In this document: positions 60,623-64,000 of the stretch, piece by piece
Position numbering within the stretch: the stretch's first letter is position 1
How the letters are laid out: every line of letters begins with the position of its first letter
NCBI RefSeq assembly: GCF_001434915.1
Contig: NZ_AZEF01000027.1
Location: forward strand, 287,001-351,000
Length of the DNA: 64,000 bases
Origin: Liquorilactobacillus capillatus DSM 19910
GTDB taxonomy: Bacteria; Bacillota; Bacilli; Lactobacillales; Lactobacillaceae
Direction of reading: 5' to 3'
Notes under the pieces: model-generated
Databases searched by the model: none
What the model was told of the DNA's origin: nothing
Seen by the model: only the letters and a program-made list of their open reading frames with translations
Program-made: the position numbers and the translations under genes

Positions 60623-60742
60623 TTGGCTAAAAAAAAGAAAAGTCGCTTTCAAAAAATAACAATGTTTGTTGTCTGGCTTATGATCATCGCAACGGTTGGG
60701 ACAGTCGTTCTTTCTGCTGTCTTCTCAGTTATGGGCTATTAA
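60623..60742 (+). CDS. DUF4044 membrane microprotein
   Basis: This 39-residue protein begins AKKKKSRFQKITMFVVWLM and ends in SVFSVMGY-type sequence, with a basic cytoplasmic start and one hydrophobic helix. It matches the Lactobacillales family DUF4044. I start it at the TTG at 60623, because AAAGGTGA lies 7 bases upstream; the in-frame ATG at 60605 overlaps that site. It has its own promoter and terminator and is divergent from asnB. Its function is unknown. Confidence 0.82.
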   Translation: MAKKKKSRFQKITMFVVWLMIIATVGTVVLSAVFSVMGY

Positions 60743-60794
60743 GACCAAAGATTTAACTAACCATTCTACTATTGTTGTTTTCATCTTGAGAAAC

Positions 60795-60837
60795 TAAAAG
60801 AGCAGTGATAAGTGTCGACTTATTACCGCTCTTTTAA
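60795..60837 (+). terminator. Terminator of the DUF4044 gene
   Basis: AAAAGAGC...GATAAGT and ACTTATTACCGCTCTTTT arms around GTCG are followed by AATTT; the T run is part of the stem end. Confidence 0.8.
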
Positions 60838-60840
60838 TTT

Positions 60841-61142
60841 AGCTTCAAATTATACGTATTAATAATAATTATGATATTGCCTTCATCATTAAAGAATGCC
60901 CGTTACCCTCTTTTTAAACATATTCTATAATCACTATCTCCTCAAAAGGTTCCCTTTTAGTTATCCCCTACACTTATTAAAATTTATTTCGACAAATTTT
61001 TTAATTCCACTCAGCTGCGTCTAAAATTAAAACTATTTTTTATTTTAAAAATCAGATTTTCAACTCTAAATTGCGTACTATACCTGTAAGATCTTGGATA
61101 ACAATCTTTACTGCTGTAATACTTTTTTGTCCGTTCTTTCTT
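60841..61142. other. Gene-free AT-rich spacer
   Basis: I see no ORF with a ribosome-binding site, no RNA gene and no strong hairpin. This is where the packed housekeeping region gives way to the sparse right end of the window. Confidence 0.5.
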
Positions 61143-61352
61143 TTAATCGTTCATACCGACATATTTCTTAATTTCAGCTAACCTCTTTTTAGTATTAGCT
61201 GAATTAGCAACTCGCCCATTTATTAACTGGTTAACGTATGGTTTGGAAAGCCCAAAATAATTCGCAATATCTGTTTGTGAACTTGGCTTAATCCCCATTC
61301 GCTTGTTACGCTTTAAACACACTAAAATAGCATCAGCAAATTCATATGACAT
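61143..61352 (-). CDS. Small Cro-like HTH DNA-binding protein
   Basis: The 69-residue protein is little more than a helix-turn-helix: TDIANYFGLSKPYVNQLING forms the two recognition helices, flanked by basic residues. I start it at the ATG at 61352 behind GGAAGGTGG. It diverges from the repressor/ImmA pair, and the first TAAC-N6-GTTA palindrome (61386-61399) lies 34 bp upstream. Size and context suggest a Cro- or excisionase-regulator-like partner of a lysogeny-type switch. Confidence 0.75.
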   Translation of the reverse strand: MSYEFADAILVCLKRNKRMGIKPSSQTDIANYFGLSKPYVNQLINGRVANSANTKKRLAEIKKYVGMND

Positions 61353-61385
61353 AATTTCCACCTTCCATCGTTTAATTAGCTGGTT

Positions 61386-61399
61386 TAACTAAAAAGTTA
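61386..61399. promoter_or_regulatory. Operator candidate 1 (TAAC-N6-GTTA)
   Basis: TAACTAAAAAGTTA is a palindrome on the side of the Cro-like gene. As part of a 15-nt sequence it recurs in inverted orientation at 61570-61584. Confidence 0.6.
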
Positions 61400-61409
61400 G
61401 TTAATTTGT

Positions 61410-61438
61410 TTGACGATACCTGATCATTATTATAAAAT
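61410..61438 (+). promoter_or_regulatory. Candidate promoter of the repressor-ImmA transcript
   Basis: TTGACG (61410-61415) is followed after 17 bp by TAAAAT (61433-61438). Operator 1 lies just upstream and operators 2 and 3 downstream in the leader. Confidence 0.45.
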
Positions 61439-61539
61439 CAACGATAAGTACTGGTTTAAAACATTAGAAAAAAAATTATTTAAGCTGGTTCAACTGAGTA
61501 ACCTTTCAATTCAACTTAGCTTTCTTAATAGAATTATAC

Positions 61540-61553
61540 TAACTTATATGTTA
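61540..61553. promoter_or_regulatory. Operator candidate 2 (TAAC-N6-GTTA)
   Basis: TAACTTATATGTTA has the same arms as operators 1 and 3 with a different centre. It lies 31 bp from operator 3 (start to start), close to three helical turns. Confidence 0.55.
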
Positions 61554-61570
61554 GATTTCAATGCTTTTTC

Positions 61571-61584
61571 TAACTTTTTAGTTA
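61571..61584. promoter_or_regulatory. Operator candidate 3 (TAAC-N6-GTTA)
   Basis: TAACTTTTTAGTTA lies 26 bp ahead of the repressor ATG and just upstream of a TATACT (61591-61596), so a protein bound here would block a proximal promoter. Confidence 0.6.
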
Positions 61585-61609
61585 TAACATTATACTTAGG
61601 AGACTTACA

Positions 61610-61930
61610 ATGACAGCTGTAGATCGCATAAAAAAATTAGCTAAAGACCAGAAAATGTCTGTTTATGAACTTGAAGAAGAGCTAGGTTTTGGACGTAACA
61701 CTATTTATCAATGGACGAAAAGAACTCCCTCGGCCGAACGGGTCAGAAAAGTCGCGGATTACTTTGGTGTTTCGATCGACTATATTATGGGACGTTCACA
61801 AAGTAGTGATGCCTATCCTGAAATTGATCTAGCAGATACAGAGGATGTTATTTTAACTTTTGAAGGAAAGACAATTCCACAAGAAGATATTGAACTGATT
61901 AAACAGCTTTTACGCAAAAACAAAAACTAA
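61610..61930 (+). CDS. XRE-family repressor (ImmR/CI-like)
   Basis: The 106-residue protein has an N-terminal HTH_XRE domain (about 1-62; MSVYELEEELGFGRNTIYQW, then VADYFGVSIDYIMG) and a short C-terminal tail (IPQEDIELIKQLLRKNK). It resembles ImmR-type repressors of conjugative elements and small phage repressors, whose removal depends on a partner protease. That partner, an ImmA-like gene, follows after 25 bp. AGGAGA precedes the ATG. Confidence 0.88.
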   Translation: MTAVDRIKKLAKDQKMSVYELEEELGFGRNTIYQWTKRTPSAERVRKVADYFGVSIDYIMGRSQSSDAYPEIDLADTEDVILTFEGKTIPQEDIELIKQLLRKNKN

Positions 61931-61955
61931 TACTTTTTTTCAGGAAGGAGATCCT

Positions 61956-62402
61956 ATGGATGAAATTATTCTGGAATCATTGCTACAAAAAGCTCAAGAA
62001 CTTCAAATTCATGTTATTTGGTCAAATGAATTAGGTCCTGAAACACCACCAACAGCTTCATTTAAATATCGCAGTATCGTTATGAATGAAAACTGGTACA
62101 ACCAAGATGAGCTCACGTTTCAACTCGCTCATGAATTAGCACATATTCTTAATGGCAATGCTTACGATGCAGCTTTGTATAAACGAACCTTTAGTTGTCA
62201 TGCACTTATTGAACATGAAGCAAACGTTGGTGCTCTTGAACTATTGCTCCCTTATTACTGTGAAAATATTAATAAAAAGGCCGCTAACACGGTTGATTTT
62301 ATGACAATTTTTCATATTCCTTCTCATTTGCTTGAAGCAACTGCTAGATTGATACATCGCTACTACCAAGGTCAGGCATCTCTTCCACTACTTTGCAAAT
62401 AA
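61956..62402 (+). CDS. ImmA/IrrE-type metallopeptidase
   Basis: The 148-residue zinc protease has HELAH at 59-63 (H59, E60, H63) and a downstream IEHEANVGALELL helix supplying the third ligand. It belongs to the ImmA/IrrE (COG2856) family, which cleaves a cognate HTH repressor to derepress mobile elements or stress genes. The natural target is the repressor encoded directly upstream. AAGGAGA lies at proper spacing, and a strong terminator follows. Confidence 0.9.
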   Translation: MDEIILESLLQKAQELQIHVIWSNELGPETPPTASFKYRSIVMNENWYNQDELTFQLAHELAHILNGNAYDAALYKRTFSCHALIEHEANVGALELLLPYYCENINKKAANTVDFMTIFHIPSHLLEATARLIHRYYQGQASLPLLCK

Positions 62403-62423
62403 AAGCGGTTAACTTTCACATAT

Positions 62424-62485
62424 AAAAAAATAAAAGAAGTTATGGTAAAATTCCAAAGTTTACCGTAATTTCTTTTATTTTTTTT
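62424..62485 (+). terminator. Terminator of the repressor-ImmA operon
   Basis: AAAAGAAGTTATGGTAAA and TTTACCGTAATTTCTTTT arms are followed by ATTTTTTTT; the A-rich upstream flank makes it possibly bidirectional. Confidence 0.88.
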
Positions 62486-62489
62486 AAAT

Positions 62490-62776
62490 TTATAATATAT
62501 AACTTTAGGTTTATTTACAATAACAAATCCAGGCTCATATCTATCATCTTTAAAGTTTTATAAATCACGATTTAATTCTATTATTTATTATTATTACTTA
62601 TTTTACTATTAAAAAGCCTTCGTAAGTTAATTATTTCAACAAGCTAATTGTTGTTTTTATGTATTTTATTATAAGTTTAATCTATTACTGTTCATTATTT
62701 TAAATTAAATATAATCATTATACTGTCGATAACTAAAGTAATGTTGTTTTAGGGAAACCACTTACTAATTAAACTA
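62490..62776. other. Gene-free, extremely AT-rich spacer
   Basis: No ORF with a ribosome-binding site and no strong secondary structure are seen. It must hold the promoter of the small gene at 62792; several TATAAT-like strings occur, and I cannot choose among them. Confidence 0.45.
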
Positions 62777-62791
62777 TTGGAGGTTACTTGC

Positions 62792-63100
62792 ATGCGAATT
62801 AAGGTAAGATTTTTTACATTAAAAGGATTAAGAATTAATGATGCTCACAGTGATGCAATTAGACTATTACTAGAATATGAGCTTGATGGAACATTCAAAC
62901 ACGTGATTTTATTAACAAAAACATGCTCAATTAACAACTATATTTATAAACTCTCACTTCATGGTGGGTTACTAAACGTTACTTCCTCAGATATGGACGC
63001 TAAAAAATATTTTGATAGTAATAAGGAAGAATTCAATATTGCGATTAATAATTTTAACTGTAATATCGTCCAGAAGATGGTTGATAATATTCTGTTTTAA
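62792..63100 (+). CDS. Hypothetical protein, orphan
   Basis: I do not recognise this 102-residue protein. It is soluble and mixed alpha/beta (RIKVRFFTLKGLRINDAH; HVILLTKTCSINNYIYKLSL), with no membrane segment or known motif. The ATG at 62792 is preceded by TTGGAGGTT at good spacing, which supports translation. It follows the ImmA terminator, so it is a separate transcript, possibly cargo or a target of the switch. Confidence 0.6.
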   Translation: MRIKVRFFTLKGLRINDAHSDAIRLLLEYELDGTFKHVILLTKTCSINNYIYKLSLHGGLLNVTSSDMDAKKYFDSNKEEFNIAINNFNCNIVQKMVDNILF

Positions 63101-63129
63101 AAAATAAGCTTATTCCCTTAAACAACATA

Positions 63130-63158
63130 AACCCACCTTCTGATAAAGAAGATGGGTT
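63130..63158. terminator. Hairpin between two convergent orphan genes
   Basis: AACCCACCTTCT and AGAAGATGGGTT pair with one mismatch around GATAA. It lies between convergent genes; the T tails on both strands are poor, so it is a weak or Rho-assisted terminator. Confidence 0.5.
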
Positions 63159-63257
63159 CTTAAAAAACTTGTTTAATTAGCTAAAATAAATTTAAATAAA
63201 AAATAGCTTACATTATCTTTTCCACCCAGTCTAAACACTCCCAAGTGGCCTGCTTAA

Positions 63258-63575
63258 CTAGTCATTCTCGCTTTGTTGAGTAATATTTCCCTTGATATCA
63301 TCGAACAGAACCCTTTCAACCTTAAAAGCATTCCGAACATCAATTTTACTTAATGTAAAATCACTAGGCTTTTTTAAAAGGCTAGTCCCATCCATGTTTT
63401 GAATAGTATCAAGCTCTAAATGATTATTGTTTGAAATAATGATCAAGGAGCCTTGCCCCTTATAATTGGGAGCCTTAGCCATATCGTCTGTTACTTCATT
63501 ATCAGTCCCACGATAAACACCCTGGACTTCTTTTCCTTTGACTAACAGTGTTACTGGTTTTATAACTTTGGCCAT
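63258..63575 (-). CDS. Hypothetical protein, orphan
   Basis: I do not recognise this 105-residue soluble protein. It begins MAKVIKPVTLLVKGKEVQGVYRG and appears beta-rich, ending in an acidic tail. A strong AGAAGGAG precedes the ATG at 63575. About 70 bp upstream lies a 31-bp palindrome overlapping likely -10 elements, so it may be tightly regulated. Confidence 0.65.
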   Translation of the reverse strand: MAKVIKPVTLLVKGKEVQGVYRGTDNEVTDDMAKAPNYKGQGSLIIISNNNHLELDTIQNMDGTSLLKKPSDFTLSKIDVRNAFKVERVLFDDIKGNITQQSEND

Positions 63576-63647
63576 CTTTTTATTCTCCTTCTAGATAATT
63601 CCTACGATATTATGAATAATGGATATTAAATAGACTTGAGTTGGACA

Positions 63648-63678
63648 AGGACACTATACAGTATATGTACAGTGTCCT
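63648..63678. promoter_or_regulatory. 31-bp palindrome, candidate operator
   Basis: The 13-nt arms AGGACACTATACA and TGTACAGTGTCCT match at 12 of 13 positions around GTATA. On the minus strand the site contains TATACT and TATAGT, either of which could be the -10 of the gene at 63258-63575. There is no T run, so a terminator is unlikely. Confidence 0.6.
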
Positions 63679-63679
63679 C

Positions 63680-64000
63680 TAATCAAGTTAGTTACATCAA
63701 ATTTCTTTAAAACTTTATTACAAGAACCGAATCCAAACTCTAACTTCCATCGATCCGCCCCAACCTCTACAGAATCATTGCAGTTCCTAGACTGCGCCTC
63801 TATCATGAAAGATCCTAACAAATTAAAACCCGATCTATAAATTAAATAACGCTTAATATAACCGTATTATACCACAATTCTTTTAATGTTCCTAATTACC
63901 TTTGGGTATAGTGATTGTCCCTCTATTTAGCTACTTGATAATAGTGGTTCTACAATATCTGTTGTTGGTAATAGATTTCTCTATTACTAATGACAGATTT
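63680..64000. other. Right edge, no gene seen
   Basis: No ORF with a credible ribosome-binding site is present on either strand. The region is AT-rich and may hold the upstream part of a gene beyond the window. Confidence 0.4.

Larger units (their letters stand above)
61380..61493. repeat. CTGGTTYAA direct repeats in the switch spacer
   Basis: CTGGTTTAA occurs at 61380-61388 and 61451-61459, and CTGGTTCAA at 61485-61493. The first and third extend to AGCTGGTTYAACT, an imperfect palindrome. They are candidate sites for one of the two HTH proteins flanking the spacer. Confidence 0.55.

Noticed and set aside
61410..61613. 67-codon plus-strand ORF ending in an ATGA overlap with the repressor gene
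   Set aside because: It starts with TTG without any ribosome-binding site, its product is low-complexity and AT-driven, and it runs through a candidate promoter and two operator palindromes. The ATGA overlap could suggest coupling, but the repressor has its own AGGAGA.

Overview
This window is a low-GC Gram-positive chromosome segment that I place in the Lactobacillaceae. The evidence is the gene families (DUF1831, DUF4044, DUF3397, a T-box ahead of ileS, paired RNases J1 and J2), the canonical Firmicute promoters and strong AGGAGG ribosome-binding sites, and a division-gene order typical of Bacillales and Lactobacillales. The cell wall is probably of the meso-diaminopimelate type: lysC, asd, dapA and dapF are all present, MurE carries a DNPR substrate motif, and an AsnB-type amidotransferase sits next to lysC. 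murE inside the division cluster together with mDAP genes would fit a Liquorilactobacillus-like lineage, but that genus-level guess is only an inference.

Layout. 0.3-6.4 kb (minus strand): tuf, a TPR protein, and the asd-dapA-rnjB operon. 6.5-7.5 kb: divergent ribosomal genes rpsO and rpsT, with a candidate S15 autoregulatory leader. 7.5-12.2 kb: comEA-comEB-comEC-holA (competence DNA uptake and the polymerase delta subunit). 12.2-20.8 kb: ylaN-ftsW-pyc-(CAP-like protein)-ylbG-rsmD-coaD-(YlbL/SepM protease), one long likely operon. 21.2-25.0 kb: typA, an inositol-monophosphatase-family gene, a UPF0223 gene and divergent def. 25.2-29.1 kb: a small membrane protein, rpoY-rnjA, and a diacylglycerol-kinase-like protein that has lost its catalytic motifs. 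29.3-34.4 kb: gpmB-like phosphatase-TPR-recD2, then mnmA. 34.5-38.6 kb: dapF-nudix-(small membrane protein)-mtnN-cysteine desulfurase-DUF1831. 38.8-41.8 kb: ileS under a T-box. 41.8-56.7 kb: the complete division and cell-wall cluster mraZ-rsmH-ftsL-pbp2B-murE-mraY-murD-murG-divIB-ftsA-ftsZ-sepF-yggT-ylmH-divIVA. 56.9-60.7 kb: asnB-lysC-DUF3397 and a divergent DUF4044 microprotein.

The last 3 kb differ from the rest. They are AT-rich and gene-poor, and hold a compact divergent switch: a Cro-like HTH gene facing a repressor plus ImmA/IrrE-type metalloprotease pair. The spacer between them carries three TAAC-N6-GTTA palindromes and three CTGGTTYAA direct repeats. Two orphan small genes follow, one with a 31-bp palindrome over its likely promoter. 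No integrase or structural mobile-element gene is visible, so the switch looks like either the edge of a mobile element or a domesticated remnant. This is the most likely place in the window for something undescribed.

The genes cooperate along a few axes. These are aspartate to mDAP to lipid II to septal peptidoglycan (lysC, asd, dapA, dapF, murE, mraY, murD, murG, pbp2B, asnB); Z-ring assembly (ftsZ, ftsA, sepF, divIVA); RNA turnover (rnjA, rnjB, rpoY); tRNA thiolation (cysteine desulfurase with mnmA); and DNA uptake (comEA, comEB, comEC).
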